Origin: Alphaproteobacteria bacterium
Lineage (GTDB): Bacteria > Pseudomonadota > Alphaproteobacteria > Sphingomonadales > Sphingomonadaceae
Assembly: GCA_030430365.1 (NCBI GenBank)
Contig: JAUIFP010000027.1
Span: forward strand, 1-35,717
Length of the DNA: 35,717 nucleotides
Reading direction: 5' to 3'
This document shows positions 15,975 to 23,327 of the stretch, piece by piece. The position numbers and the translations under genes were made by a program. How positions within the stretch are numbered: position 1 is the stretch's first letter; each line of letters starts with the position of its first letter. Under the pieces are notes generated by a model, which was given only the letters and a program-made list of their open reading frames with translations, was not told the DNA's origin and searched no databases.

Positions 15975-16165
15975 CGGATACCTGCCGTAGCTTTGGCCGC
16001 TTCGTATTCGGCGCGGTCGCCAGCGGTAAGCTCCCGCAACACCCACTTGGGCGGATCGTACCGTCCGCGCACCGACAACATGGCAAGTCGGAAAGCTTCC
16101 TTCTTACGCTTGGTGGTGAACTCGCTGCGGGCACGGCGGCTTTGATTGGCCCAGAACTGGCTCAT
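15971..16165 (-). CDS. Hypothetical small basic protein
   Basis: 64 residues, Arg/Lys-rich (SRRARSEFTTKRKKEAFRLAMLSVRGRY), with a short helical C-terminus (LTAGDRAEYEAAKATAG). The ATG overlaps the end of the 275-aa gene (ATGA) and its stop overlaps the start of the zinc-ribbon gene (GTGA), so it is embedded in a fully coupled chain. The strongly basic character suggests nucleic-acid binding. No domain is recognised. Confidence 0.6.
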   Translation of the reverse strand: MSQFWANQSRRARSEFTTKRKKEAFRLAMLSVRGRYDPPKWVLRELTAGDRAEYEAAKATAGIR

Positions 16166-16989
16166 TGTCCTTCACCTTGCAGTGCCTTGAGACTTTTGGC
16201 GGCCTTCGCGGCGGGCTGATTGCGCATGTCCCTAATGGTGGCCAGCCGTCCCACCAGGGCACTGGTGGAGGTGCAGACATGGTCAATTGCGGCCTCGGTC
16301 GCAGCGAGTTGCGCACTGTCGACTGGGGCGAACTTGGCGGCAGCTCGGGTCCGGAGCATTTCATGCGTGGCCGGTTCGAGCCCAGAGAGAAACGGCTGAG
16401 CATGGAGCACGGCTGCGACAGTGGGCAAGTCGCCCTGGTTGATAGCCTGCACGACGAATTTGGTCCGCTCGTCGGGCTTCTTCATGGTCTTTATATGTGT
16501 GCGGACTTCGGCGGCTAGTGCGAGCCCCTCGGGCGTCTTGCGCGCCGGATGGTCAAGGGAGGTTGCAACGCGCGTGGCAAGTGTGTCGCGGTAACCTTTC
16601 AACTCCGTCACTCGCCGGTCAATGGTCGGCGCAACACGGTCGAAGGCCTTTTCGGCGGCGACGATGAAATCTTCCGCATCCACCACGCGGGTCGGCTTGC
16701 CGTTCTTCATCCGCACATTGTCGGAGAAATCGGTACGACCGTTCTTTGCTGCAGGGTGCTGGCGGCGGCGGGCCGGAGCGACGATGGCTTGCAAATCCCG
16801 CTCTGCGTCGTTCATCCGGCCGAACAGGTCATACCCACTCCGCAGCGCTTCGCGGGCAGCGGACAGCGCAGACATGCCCAGGGTGTCGGGCTGGTTGAGT
16901 GCGCGACCGACCCCAAGGATGCTATCAGGGTGGAGTGTCATGGGTACGTCCCCGCGCACGGGCACCTTATCGTCGAACGGGTTTGGCAT
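16162..16989 (-). CDS. Hypothetical protein following the large terminase
   Basis: 275 residues, preceded by AAAGGA at fitting distance from the ATG at 16989. The sequence is mostly helical and soluble. It has a proline-containing N-terminus (MPNPFDDKVPVRGDV), a segment RRRQHPAAKNGRTDF, then repeated charged helices and an Ala/Lys-rich end. It has no transmembrane segment, nucleotide-binding loop or cysteine cluster. In tailed phages the gene after the large terminase is usually the portal. This protein is too short, and lacks the features I would expect of one. It may be a packaging adaptor, a capsid-redirecting factor or scaffold-like protein; these are guesses from position. Confidence 0.6.
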   Translation of the reverse strand: MPNPFDDKVPVRGDVPMTLHPDSILGVGRALNQPDTLGMSALSAAREALRSGYDLFGRMNDAERDLQAIVAPARRRQHPAAKNGRTDFSDNVRMKNGKPTRVVDAEDFIVAAEKAFDRVAPTIDRRVTELKGYRDTLATRVATSLDHPARKTPEGLALAAEVRTHIKTMKKPDERTKFVVQAINQGDLPTVAAVLHAQPFLSGLEPATHEMLRTRAAAKFAPVDSAQLAATEAAIDHVCTSTSALVGRLATIRDMRNQPAAKAAKSLKALQGEGQ

Positions 16990-17004
16990 GATTGGAATCC
17001 TTTC

Positions 17005-18354
17005 TCAGAAATGGCCCGCCTTCACCCGGCCGGTTCCCCAGCGGACGTTGGCGTGCATGACGGCGTAGCGGGCCGCGTCGGCGGCATGATCGGGGCCATC
17101 GGTCATCACGTCCTCAGGCCTGGACGGGTCGCGTTCGAGGAAGGGGACGGTCTGCCAGAAGTAGCGACAGCGGGCAGTGACCCACATGCCCGGAAGGCCG
17201 TTTCGTTCCTTGGCGTTGTAGAAGCGTTCGCGCATCGCGGCCCAGCCAGCCACCCGCTCCTTGCGAGGCCGCTGCAAGGCGATGCCGTGGCGCTGCAACA
17301 CATTGAGCAGCGTGTCTTCCAGCCCGTAGGCGTCGTCACCTACACCATGCGGATGCACGCCCCACCGGCCACACATTTCCTTTATCGCTTCGGCCAGCTT
17401 GCCTGGTGGCCAGCCGAGCCCGACATTCGGGTCGTGTGGGTCCACAGTGGCGAGCTCGTCCAGTAGGATGAGGCTGTTCCGAGGGAACGGGCCCACGTCG
17501 CCGGGAGCCTTGAGGCAGACATAGGTGACAGAAGGTGCCGAGCTGCCCCAGTCCATCGCGAGATAGGGCCGCCATGCCTTCCGGTCGATGATATAGGGCC
17601 ATGCTACGGGAAGCATGTGGACGCGCTCGTCCAGCGTCCCGCCGAAGAACGCGCCTCGCGCAATGTTCCAGTCCCCATTTACCCAAGCGCGGAACAACTC
17701 TTCGTCATTGCCGCAAGCTGCCCTCAACCGGCGCTCGTAATCCTCATGGTTGAGGTGTGGGTTGTCGGTGAGAGTGGACGGGCAATTCACCCAGGTTTCG
17801 CCGTCCACCTGATACGGATGCCAGGCAAGCGACTTGGCGATGTAATTCTGGTGGATCAGCGCATGGAGCGGGCCACCGGGGTTAGCAGTACGAACCTCGC
17901 GAAGCGGAATGCCATCCGGCGCGCGGAGGTTAGACTTGAGAAGATCGACCCAACGCCGGTCTTTCACCAGGCCGAACTCGTCGATCACAAGTAAGGTGAA
18001 CGAGCGGCCCTGGAATTTCTTGTAGGCGTTCGGGCCGTCCAGCTGCCCGCACTCCACGATCGCTCCATTGGGCAGCCGGAAGGTATGTTCTGCCCGGTTA
18101 TGGCGAACGCCCTTGCCGTATGCAGTAGTCAGCAATCCATCGAGTTGTTCTTCCAGCTCCTGCACCGCCTTGTGCGTCTCGCGCACGATCAGTGGCCGGG
18201 CTTGCGCGCCGTATTTCTCAACATGGCGGAGGATCAACAGCAGAGCGGCGGTGGATTTGCCGCCACCACGGCCGCCAGCCAGCAGCAGGTTCCATTTCTC
18301 TGGTACCGACAGGACAGTAGCCTGATAGGGCGTGGGTGCGACGGCGTCGATCAT
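17005..18354 (-). CDS. terL: Terminase large subunit (packaging ATPase and nuclease)
   Basis: 449 residues from the ATG at 18354, which overlaps the preceding stop (ATGA) and has GGAG upstream; a GTG at 18369 is the alternative. TerL pumps DNA into a prohead and cuts it. The N-terminal ATPase has Walker A GGRGGGKST (27-35), a Val-Arg-Glu-Thr motif after it, and Walker B LLVIDEFG. The C-terminal RNase H-like nuclease shows the first acid in AMDWGSS, a second in GVGDDAYG and a third in DGPDHAADAARY. The length is at the lower end for TerL, and all catalytic parts are present. It sits downstream of a TerS-like gene and upstream of no recognisable head genes. Confidence 0.92.
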   Translation of the reverse strand: MIDAVAPTPYQATVLSVPEKWNLLLAGGRGGGKSTAALLLILRHVEKYGAQARPLIVRETHKAVQELEEQLDGLLTTAYGKGVRHNRAEHTFRLPNGAIVECGQLDGPNAYKKFQGRSFTLLVIDEFGLVKDRRWVDLLKSNLRAPDGIPLREVRTANPGGPLHALIHQNYIAKSLAWHPYQVDGETWVNCPSTLTDNPHLNHEDYERRLRAACGNDEELFRAWVNGDWNIARGAFFGGTLDERVHMLPVAWPYIIDRKAWRPYLAMDWGSSAPSVTYVCLKAPGDVGPFPRNSLILLDELATVDPHDPNVGLGWPPGKLAEAIKEMCGRWGVHPHGVGDDAYGLEDTLLNVLQRHGIALQRPRKERVAGWAAMRERFYNAKERNGLPGMWVTARCRYFWQTVPFLERDPSRPEDVMTDGPDHAADAARYAVMHANVRWGTGRVKAGHF

Positions 18355-18551
18355 CGCGGCGGGCTCCACGGCCGAGATCGAGTCAGACTGCCGTCAGCGT
18401 TCCGGCCGCCAGTGTAGGTGGCAGCCTTCAACTGGCGACGGCTGTACACAGGCGCACCGCCAGCGGTGACAGTGACCTGCACGAGCTCGAACTCGCCCAT
18501 GTCGCCCGGTTCGACCATGTAGGGCATGGGATCGGGAACGGCCTCAGCCAT
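18351..18551 (-). CDS. Hypothetical protein between the terminase genes
   Basis: 66 residues, starting at the ATG at 18551 within the end of the TerS-like gene (8-base overlap) and ending with a 4-base overlap into terL. The sequence begins MAEAVPDPMPYMVEPGDMGEF and carries a predicted beta segment ELVQVTVTAGGAPVYSRRQL, then a basic, Gly/Ser/Arg-rich tail. It has no known domain. Being wedged between the two terminase subunits with overlaps on both sides, it probably belongs to the packaging module. Confidence 0.6.
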   Translation of the reverse strand: MAEAVPDPMPYMVEPGDMGEFELVQVTVTAGGAPVYSRRQLKAATYTGGRNADGSLTRSRPWSPPR

Positions 18552-19008
18552 TGGCGTTCTCCGGTGCAGGCAAGCTGGCAGGCTCCTGCACCACGCGGAT
18601 GGCACGCAGGTAAGCTTCGGGCGTCTGGCTGTCGGGCAGGTTGATCGTGATGTTGGGCTTGGCCTCGGGGGCATCGCCTTCGCGCCAGCCGAGCCGGGCC
18701 TTCGTGAGATAGATCATCGCCACGATGTTCCCACCACGGGCGGCGGTCAGCAGGTGATGGGTTAATTCGTCGCCTAGGGCCGCATGACCGCGTTCAAGCG
18801 CCAGCTCGACCTCAGGCCGGGTCTTCCGCAGGTTGTTGAATGTCTGGTGGTTGATGCCCAACCGCTTAGCGATTGAGCGCTGGTCCTGCCCTTGGGCAGC
18901 CAGGTCCTCGATCACCGCCAACCCAGACGGCGTGATCGTGACCGGGGCGGTTTTGCCGCGACCAGCGCGGGTTATGAGGGCTTTGGTGCTGCTCATACCC
19001 CGGAGCAT
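18544..19008 (-). CDS. Terminase small subunit-like DNA-binding protein
   Basis: 154 residues (an alternative ATG at 18996 gives 150). A helix-turn-helix is visible in QRSIAKRLGINHQTFNNLRKTRPE (about residues 43-66), followed by a helical pair ALERGHAALGDELTHHLLTAARGGNIVAMIYLTKARLGW. This order is typical of short terminase small subunits that recognise the packaging site and recruit TerL. The C-terminus is Pro/Ala-rich. Its position directly before terL supports the call. In satellites, a private TerS redirects helper-phage packaging to satellite DNA; that role here is inference. Confidence 0.75.
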   Translation of the reverse strand: MLRGMSSTKALITRAGRGKTAPVTITPSGLAVIEDLAAQGQDQRSIAKRLGINHQTFNNLRKTRPEVELALERGHAALGDELTHHLLTAARGGNIVAMIYLTKARLGWREGDAPEAKPNITINLPDSQTPEAYLRAIRVVQEPASLPAPENANG

Positions 19009-19229
19009 ACCCTTATGCAGGGCATGGGCTTGGGGGCTTATTGCTAAGTATTCCGCGATATTGCGCCGTTCGATGGTCCCATAGGGGAGCGTCGGGGGAG
19101 CAGGGCTTAGGAGGCGGTCGGATCGGGCTCAGAGGGCCGCAGATGGGCTCTCTTTTTAGGGACTGAAGGGGCGGTTTCGTTGACGAGCAGCCCAGAGGGT
19201 GGGTGAACCACAAAGGTCGCGTTAGCGAT

Positions 19230-19505
19230 CCGACCTTGGACCCGACCGCAGACCCGACCGCATCTAACCTTCACTACTCTCTAGAGAATTTCTTCTAGAG
19301 GTCGGATCGGTCGGGTAGGTCGGGTAAGTTGCCAATAGGCAGCAGCAACGGCCGAAGCCTTTGTTCTCCCCTCCCTGGGCGTTCCTCCCCGAGCAAAGCA
19401 AAACCCCCGACCGACCCGACCTTCCGACCGCAAACGCCGTAAGCTCCAATTATCACAAGGGAATTCCTCGGTCGGGTCCAAAACATATCCGACCGCAAAG
19501 GTCGG
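19230..19505. repeat. Iteron-like cluster of CCGACC/GGTCGG
   Basis: Thirteen copies of the hexamer CCGACC or its complement GGTCGG lie in 276 bases: at 19230, 19242, 19254, 19300, 19309, 19318, 19407, 19411, 19416, 19424, 19470, 19489 and 19500. One more lies at 19116. Some are extended to CCCGACCGCA (twice, 12 bases apart) or GGTCGGGTA, and three are spaced exactly nine bases apart. Orientation switches between blocks, giving inverted pairs around 19279-19300. Such clusters usually bind a replication initiator or repressor; here the obvious candidate is the primase-helicase encoded beside it. Confidence 0.7.
19279..19300. repeat. Perfect CTCTAGA inverted repeat within the iteron region
   Basis: Arms 19279-19285 and 19294-19300 (CTCTAGA / TCTAGAG) flank an 8-base, mostly A/T spacer. 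It lies between an iteron block reading CCGACC and one reading GGTCGG, so the whole forms a larger dyad-like arrangement. It may be an AT-rich opening site or an operator. Confidence 0.5.
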
Positions 19506-19528
19506 AACTCAAATGCCCGAGCAACAGA

Positions 19529-20293
19529 CTACCTGTCCAAATGGGCAGCCGCGATTATTTCGTCGAGCAGTGGCGCTGGCCAAACGATACCGAGCTGAGC
19601 ATCATTTTCATTCTGCGCACCGAAGCGGCCCGAATATACACCGACGAAACGATATGCGTAACCAGTGCTCATTACGACTGAACCATCGTCCAATTGGTGT
19701 GTATCATAGCTCTTCCGAATAACTGGTGAGCCTGACATCCCAGGTCTGGAAGCTGTGTCGACAAGAATATGCGGGTCGGCAGCATTGATGACTTCAGGCT
19801 CAGACGCCAAACTCGCTCTCTTCCAGATGGGCAAGCCCGCGTGCCCAATACCGAACGGATAACCAATAATGAAAACGTCCCGTCCTACGTCCAGCAAAAG
19901 TGGGCGCGACGGCATCTCATTAATTGCATGCATATCAGTCTCGGGAGGAGGAGTGATCGGCAAAACCGCGACATCAACTTTGCGCCCATATTTTGGGTGA
20001 ACCCACCACAAAGGCTCCCCCTCAGCCGATCGGATAGGAACTATCGTGGCAATTTTCCGAGCAAGATTGTCTTTGACATTCCACCATGCCTTAATTCTGT
20101 CGGGCTCCGCATTGGTGCTCGACAGATGTTTTCCGGTCCTAGGATTCTTTCCAGAAAAGTTGTGCCAGTTCGTAACGAGAAAATGATCGTCTCCCCGTTT
20201 CCAGATAAATGCAGTCCCCATCGAGAGGAATGTCTCTCCGAAATACATTTCGACAGGTCGCGCGGCGACTGAATATTGGTCAATTCCAGGCAT
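19529..20293 (-). CDS. Trypsin-like serine protease domain protein (cargo)
   Basis: 254 residues from the ATG at 20293, with AAAGGG at suitable spacing; a TTG at 20311 is an alternative. The chymotrypsin-fold triad is readable: His44 in TNWHNF, Asp107 in VDVAVL and Ser187 in GMSGSPV, with FIIGYPFG before the Ser loop as in trypsin-like peptidase-2 proteins. There is no signal peptide, so it acts in the cytosol, and no PDZ domain, so it is not a DegP-type protein. Codon use is AT-richer than the phage-like neighbours. It lies in the middle of the core genes, between the iteron region and the primase. Cytosolic trypsin-like proteases are recurrent parts of anti-phage systems, often with a partner; no partner is evident here. 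Confidence 0.8.
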   Translation of the reverse strand: MPGIDQYSVAARPVEMYFGETFLSMGTAFIWKRGDDHFLVTNWHNFSGKNPRTGKHLSSTNAEPDRIKAWWNVKDNLARKIATIVPIRSAEGEPLWWVHPKYGRKVDVAVLPITPPPETDMHAINEMPSRPLLLDVGRDVFIIGYPFGIGHAGLPIWKRASLASEPEVINAADPHILVDTASRPGMSGSPVIRKSYDTHQLDDGSVVMSTGYAYRFVGVYSGRFGAQNENDAQLGIVWPAPLLDEIIAAAHLDR

Positions 20294-20350
20294 GATTTGC
20301 CCTTTAGACAAATATCCAAGTTATCGTCCAGCGCTTCACTTATCGTAGGC

Positions 20351-22021
20351 TTAAAACGGCAAATCGTCTTCGGGCGCAATCCAACGTTCCTCCACGCCCC
20401 AGGTGGCAACGTCATCCGGCCACTCGATGGTGCGCCCAAGGTGTCCTTCCCAGCGACGGCGGCATTCATCCAGCGGCGGAAGCCAAAAACCGCGTGGTCG
20501 TTGCGCGGCATGACCGCTTCCGATCGTTACGCGGACGCCCTTCGCGCCAGCCCCAGCGAGCACACGCAGCGCATCGCCCAGCGCCTTGTCATGCTCGGTG
20601 CCCATCCGTCCCGCTTCAGCAAGAGCCCGCGTGGAAACAAACACGAGCCCGCGCGTCGCGTCCACGGCATGGAGCCCCGGCACGTCTCCCTCGCGCAGCA
20701 TATTGTGGATGAGGCGCAGCGCCGGGGGCAGGCTCATATCCTTCTGCGCTTGTAGCGCGGTCGTCTTCGGCCGGTCCCGCACGTCCCATGTGCCGGATTC
20801 CAGCATCTTGCGCCAGTAGGCCCCGCGCAGCCACTGGAACAGTGAGGCTCGGCCGCCGTCGCGCCACTCGTCCACGATGGCCCCGAAGTATGCAGCGCTC
20901 TGGTTGTGTTCCCCGGCGTCCACGGTCAGCACCAGATAGCGCCGGTCGTCGCCCTCAGCCCGGATCACGTGTTCGTCGTTGCTGGCGATGATGAGGCGAA
21001 AGAGCTTCTTCGCCATGAAGCCGTCCACGCCCTTGGGATGCACGAATATCTCGTCGCCGGTAATGAGCGTCTTGAGGGTGGCAGCGTGTTGCCGGTTGCC
21101 CGCGAAGAAGGCCTCGTCCGCGAAGATGATGCACTTATCCTGCAGGTGCTTGTTGAAGCTGCCAGTCAGGTGGTCAGGCTTGTCGAGGGTGAGTGTGTGC
21201 GGCGCGAACAGCTCCATAAACAACTTGGCCCAGAGCGTCTTGCCAGAGCCCTGCGGTCCCCGGAGCACAACGGCCACCTCGGAGGTGCGGTGCGGGTTTT
21301 GCAGAGCATCGGCCATCCAGCCAAGGAGATACCAGTACGTTTCGTGGTCGCCCCCGCACACGTTCTCTCGCATATGCGCGAGGAACCGCTGGCACCACAC
21401 GGGCTCACCCTCGCTGTCGTCGGTCACGTCATCTCGGCAGGGCCAGCCGCGCCAGAGGTTGAGCACACCTTCCGGCACGTCGGTGACACCGGGCAGAAAT
21501 TCGGTTCGGTCAAAGCGCGGGGTGTTCGGGTGGGTCAGCCACGCGTCAGCAAGCGGCGCGCGAACGAGCTCGCCAGACTTTTGGCTGACGACGGCCATGT
21601 AGCGGTCGATGTGGGAATTTTTGAAGTCCCCAATTGCCTGATGGACTAGCGAGCCACCGGCCGACCAATGGACCACCACCGGCTTGTTGCCGTAGTGGCG
21701 GACGAACGCATGGCCGTTCAGCTCTTCGGGCAATTGCCCATGTGCCCAGGTCTCGCGGTGCCACGCAGCCAATCGGATCAGCCGCGTTACTTCCCTGTCG
21801 CGGGCCTCGCCTGGCTCCATTTCCACACACAGGCCCGGAAAGGCGGCGTTGGTGACGATGGGGCGCAATTCCTCGCCGGAGAGGTGCGCGATGTAGGGTA
21901 TGAGAGCGTCGGGTTCGTTCGGGCCGTGGCAGATGCGACCTTGTACAGTCGGGTGGAGCTCGGCCAGCCATTCGAGTGAGTTTGCCGGTTCCTGTTCGGC
22001 GGTGGGGGACTGATCCTGCAT
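20351..22021 (-). CDS. DUF5906/SF3-type primase-helicase (satellite replication protein)
   Basis: 556 residues. The central AAA/SF3 helicase shows Walker A GPQGSGKT (255-262), Walker B with CIIFADEAFF, a helix ATLKTLITGDE and the sensor FRLIIASN. This order is diagnostic of DUF5906 and P4-alpha-like replicative helicases. The N-terminal 200 residues hold a domain with conserved Trp/His/Gly (VVVHWSAGGS) but no clear archaeo-eukaryotic primase motif, so primase activity is uncertain. The C-terminus is charged and may bind DNA. The start lies two bases from the preceding gene's stop. It probably unwinds from the iteron region about 850 bases downstream. Confidence 0.85.
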   Translation of the reverse strand: MQDQSPTAEQEPANSLEWLAELHPTVQGRICHGPNEPDALIPYIAHLSGEELRPIVTNAAFPGLCVEMEPGEARDREVTRLIRLAAWHRETWAHGQLPEELNGHAFVRHYGNKPVVVHWSAGGSLVHQAIGDFKNSHIDRYMAVVSQKSGELVRAPLADAWLTHPNTPRFDRTEFLPGVTDVPEGVLNLWRGWPCRDDVTDDSEGEPVWCQRFLAHMRENVCGGDHETYWYLLGWMADALQNPHRTSEVAVVLRGPQGSGKTLWAKLFMELFAPHTLTLDKPDHLTGSFNKHLQDKCIIFADEAFFAGNRQHAATLKTLITGDEIFVHPKGVDGFMAKKLFRLIIASNDEHVIRAEGDDRRYLVLTVDAGEHNQSAAYFGAIVDEWRDGGRASLFQWLRGAYWRKMLESGTWDVRDRPKTTALQAQKDMSLPPALRLIHNMLREGDVPGLHAVDATRGLVFVSTRALAEAGRMGTEHDKALGDALRVLAGAGAKGVRVTIGSGHAAQRPRGFWLPPLDECRRRWEGHLGRTIEWPDDVATWGVEERWIAPEDDLPF

Positions 22022-22023
22022 TA

Positions 22024-22410
22024 TTATTCCGGTCGGGTCAGGGAGGCGAAGCCCAGGTCAAAGGCGGCCTGGCATTCGGGGTCCAGTGGAGCGGGAGGGG
22101 AGAATCGGGCCGGGCCCATCAGCGGATTGGTCAAACCTCGACCGTCCAGCGTTGCGAGCCAGCCGAACCGGGCCAACACCGCGCGCCAGTATGCGCCATG
22201 CCGCTTTGCGACCGCGATCATCCCGTTCACGTCGGTGATCTTGAGATGCTGGCGCTCAATATCCGCGACGGCCGCCCAGGTGGAAGGGCTGAGCGCGTGG
22301 AGCGCAGAAATAAACTTGATGAGAGCGACTGGCGTTTCTTTGGGCGATATAGACAACGGGTCCCCAGGGAGCAGGCCCGCGTCATTCTCCTTTGGCGCGG
22401 GCCGTTTCAT
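22024..22410 (-). CDS. Hypothetical protein between AlpA-like regulator and primase
   Basis: 128 residues. The ATG at 22410 overlaps the AlpA-like gene stop (ATGA) and the stop is two bases before the primase start, so all three are coupled. The central part reads WAAVADIERQHLKITDVNGMIAVAKRHGAYWRAVLARFGWLATLDGRGL, a helical segment with aromatic and basic residues. The ends are proline-rich. No known domain is seen. A replication accessory or primase partner is plausible from position. Confidence 0.62.
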   Translation of the reverse strand: MKRPAPKENDAGLLPGDPLSISPKETPVALIKFISALHALSPSTWAAVADIERQHLKITDVNGMIAVAKRHGAYWRAVLARFGWLATLDGRGLTNPLMGPARFSPPAPLDPECQAAFDLGFASLTRPE

Positions 22411-22664
22411 GCATCGGCCCCGTACCTGGCATTCGCCGCATCGCGGCCTTGTTTAGCCCGGCGAGCTACGCCTTCGCCCGCTTCCCGCGCCTGCAAGCGT
22501 TCCTCCATCCAGCACATCACTTCGCTTTCGAGGAAGGCGACTTTCTGAGGTCCAAGAGGGACAGGTTTGGGGAACAGGCCTGCTTTGATCTTGCGGTAGA
22601 TCTCGGTCTTAGACAGTGCAACGCGGCCCCTGACTTGTTCCATTGTGATAAATCGGTCGGCCAT
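22407..22664 (-). CDS. AlpA-family regulator / excisionase
   Basis: 85 residues with a winged helix-turn-helix: RFITMEQVRGRVALSKTEIYRKIKAGLFPKPVPLGPQKVAF, then FLESEVMCWMEERLQAR. The Ser-Lys-Thr-x-Ile-Tyr-Arg recognition helix, Phe-Pro-x-Pro turn and Glu-Val-x-x-Trp motif are the AlpA signature. AlpA proteins activate integrase and act as directionality factors in P4-like elements and PICIs. GGAGG precedes the ATG. It lies downstream of the integrase and the 204-aa gene and upstream of the replication genes, in line with the satellite gene order. Confidence 0.88.
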   Translation of the reverse strand: MADRFITMEQVRGRVALSKTEIYRKIKAGLFPKPVPLGPQKVAFLESEVMCWMEERLQAREAGEGVARRAKQGRDAANARYGADA

Positions 22665-22712
22665 CGTAGCCCTCCAGCTTGTTGCTGGTCGGTGTTGTCG
22701 CTGAACCGAGAA

Positions 22713-23327
22713 CTATCCGCTTGGGGGCTTATTCCGCTTCATGGCATCGTGGACCCCGGCAACATTCGCGATGCTGTAGCGGTCCAGCCATTGGGCCATG
22801 AGAATCAAGAGCCGGGCTGGGGCATTGCAATAGGCAAAATCATACGGCAGCCCCTCGGCTGCCCGCCCGAACACAGGGCTGAATGGCGGCCGTCCAATGT
22901 GCGTCCGCCACCAGCGGCGCACTTCACGATACACTGGCCGGAACGGTGCAGGGGGTGGCGCTGCCAAGCCCTTGAACCGGGGATGCCGATTCGTGCCGGG
23001 ATTCCCCCTTGGGCGAGCAAAGAAACGCTCCCAATGGTCGTTCCAATCCTCAAGCCCTTCGCTGGTCATTGCCCCATAATCATATTTGCCGCCGCGAGCG
23101 GCGGGAAGCTTGCGTTTAGGCTTCGCTGGATCAGCACGAGCTTGCCAATCATCGAGTGCTACCGCGTAGACCTCATCGGCAGTGTTCATGAGTGCACGCA
23201 ACGCTGCGACGAAGGGAGTCATGTCCACCGCCTTGCCAAGGCGGTCTTCCCGATCGAGCCGAACGGGCTGCGATATCGCTTCCACCATGAATGGCACGGG
23301 ATCGTCGGGGTCAGTGTACTCGATCAT
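22713..23327 (-). CDS. Hypothetical protein between integrase and AlpA-like gene
   Basis: 204 residues. Its ATG overlaps the integrase stop by four bases (ATGA), so it is co-translated with the integrase. The N-terminal half contains MTPFVAALRALMNTADEVYAVALDDWQARAD and then a basic linker with KPKRKLPAARGGKYDYG. The second half is aromatic and proline-rich (WNDHWERFFARPRGNPG; PFRPVYREVRRWWRTHIGRPPFSP), ending in a helix ARLLILMAQWLDRY. I know of no matching domain. Coupling to the integrase suggests a function in integration, excision or immunity. A 48-base gap separates it from the AlpA-like gene. Confidence 0.65.
   Translation of the reverse strand: MIEYTDPDDPVPFMVEAISQPVRLDREDRLGKAVDMTPFVAALRALMNTADEVYAVALDDWQARADPAKPKRKLPAARGGKYDYGAMTSEGLEDWNDHWERFFARPRGNPGTNRHPRFKGLAAPPPAPFRPVYREVRRWWRTHIGRPPFSPVFGRAAEGLPYDFAYCNAPARLLILMAQWLDRYSIANVAGVHDAMKRNKPPSG

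Larger units (their letters stand above)
19009..19528. other. 520-base gene-free region of the element
   Basis: No credible gene is seen between the TerS-like start and the protease stop. It holds a dense set of short CCGACC/GGTCGG motifs (annotated separately), a perfect CTCTAGA inverted repeat with 8-base AT-rich spacer, and presumably the promoter of the terminase operon near 19010-19110. It is the longest non-coding stretch in the element and the best candidate for its replication origin or main control region. Confidence 0.6.

Noticed and set aside
19230-19505. CRISPR array
   Set aside because: The repeats are only 6-10 bases, irregularly spaced and in both orientations, with no spacer units or cas genes.
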